Notes under the pieces: generated by a model
What the model saw: the letters and a program-made list of their open reading frames with translations, nothing else
Databases searched by the model: none
Told to the model about the DNA's origin: nothing
Assembly (NCBI RefSeq): GCF_001660705.2
Contig: NZ_LYBV02000003.1
Location: 1 to 55,359 of the forward strand
DNA length: 55,359 bases
Reading direction: 5' to 3'
DNA from: Saccharicrinis aurantiacus
GTDB lineage: Bacteria > Bacteroidota > Bacteroidia > Bacteroidales > Marinilabiliaceae
Part shown: positions 55,189-55,359 of the stretch, in pieces
Position numbering within the stretch: the first letter of the stretch is position 1
How the letters are laid out: each line of letters starts with the position of its first letter
Made by a program: the position numbers and the translations under genes

Positions 55189-55221
55189 TTTGGAGTTTAG
55201 AAATTAAAGTTGTTATCTTTG
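55189..55221 (+). promoter_or_regulatory. Tandem promoter module 3, nearest to the rRNA leader
   Basis: TTTGG at 55189-55193 (-33) and TATCTTTG at 55214-55221 (-7), spaced exactly as in module 2 and again followed by GCAGCCGC. The sequence around it (AAATTAAA before the -7 box) is also shared with module 2, suggesting duplication of the whole promoter. Confidence 0.88.
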
Positions 55222-55359
55222 CAGCCGCTAAAATAAAGCGATCACAATAAAGATTGTGAGATTAAAAAGATTGAAAAAGCCTTCGGGTTTTAAGATATAA
55301 AGACTAGCTAAAGTGCTAGAAGTTCTTTGAAAATATTGGAATGCATAAAAGGAAAAAAA
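55222..55359 (+). other. Probable leader of an rRNA operon (16S starts beyond the window)
   Basis: Downstream of module 3 the sequence has a small CTAGC/GCTAG hairpin (55304-55319) and then AGTTCTTTGAAAATATTGGA (55321-55340), which resembles the antitermination boxA-like leader that precedes 16S rRNA in Bacteroidota. No mature 16S sequence is reached before the window ends, so the rRNA gene itself is an inference. Confidence 0.7.

Overview
The window looks like a chromosomal segment of a Bacteroidota bacterium, probably a marine polysaccharide degrader. The evidence is the lineage-typical gene pairs (DUF6913-ligA, DUF4783-nadC), promoter elements of the TAnnTTTG type, low GC with A-rich leaders, a type IX secretion C-terminal signal, and a large sulfatase/glycosidase cluster. 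A placement near Marinilabiliales is an inference only.

Region 1 (1-14191) is mostly conserved housekeeping. On the minus strand lie an LpoB-like lipoprotein, a DUF6913 protein and ligA. A vitamin B12 uptake locus follows: a cobalamin riboswitch (6594-6770, minus) precedes a BtuB-type TonB-dependent receptor and a BtuG-like beta-propeller lipoprotein, and a second propeller lipoprotein is transcribed divergently. Next come a thioesterase, nadC and a DUF4783 protein (minus), then rlmH and a very large NtrY-like sensor kinase (plus).

Region 2 (14207-15523, minus) is a two-gene module: a RIC/YtfE-like di-iron hemerythrin protein and a LuxR-type regulator whose receiver domain lacks the phospho-acceptor aspartate.

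Region 3 (15713-47026, minus, about 31 kb) is a catabolic cluster for a sulfated, probably fucose- and uronate-containing polysaccharide. It has eight S1-type sulfatases, GH29, GH115, a GH43/GH32-like propeller enzyme, a trehalase-fold enzyme, an unassigned 700-residue enzyme, two tandem beta-helix proteins (one with a type IX secretion tail), two SGNH/sialate-esterase type esterases, an alpha/beta hydrolase, and a DUF1080 plus Gfo/Idh/MocA pair that suggests 3-keto-glycoside chemistry. No SusC/SusD pair, hybrid two-component sensor or sulfatase-maturating enzyme is present in the window.

Region 4 (47330-51645, plus) starts with the divergent gene that I consider the most unusual object here. 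It appears to be a membrane-spanning one-component regulator with a degenerate PI-PLC-like domain and a LamG lectin-like domain outside, one transmembrane helix, and an inside SARP/OmpR-type winged helix with a TPR-like tail. The intergenic region shared with the catabolic cluster carries repeated GTAAAT/ATTTAC motifs. A DUF5060/DUF4038-type glycosidase follows.

Region 5 (51894-54348, plus) holds an ECF sigma factor, a small membrane protein and a 2x[4Fe-4S] ferredoxin-like protein in a tight operon, followed by a membrane-anchored metallophosphoesterase. The final kilobase (54349-55359) is gene-free: it has a structured repeat-like element, a perfect 13-bp hairpin and three tandem strong promoter modules leading into what looks like the leader of an rRNA operon starting just beyond the window.
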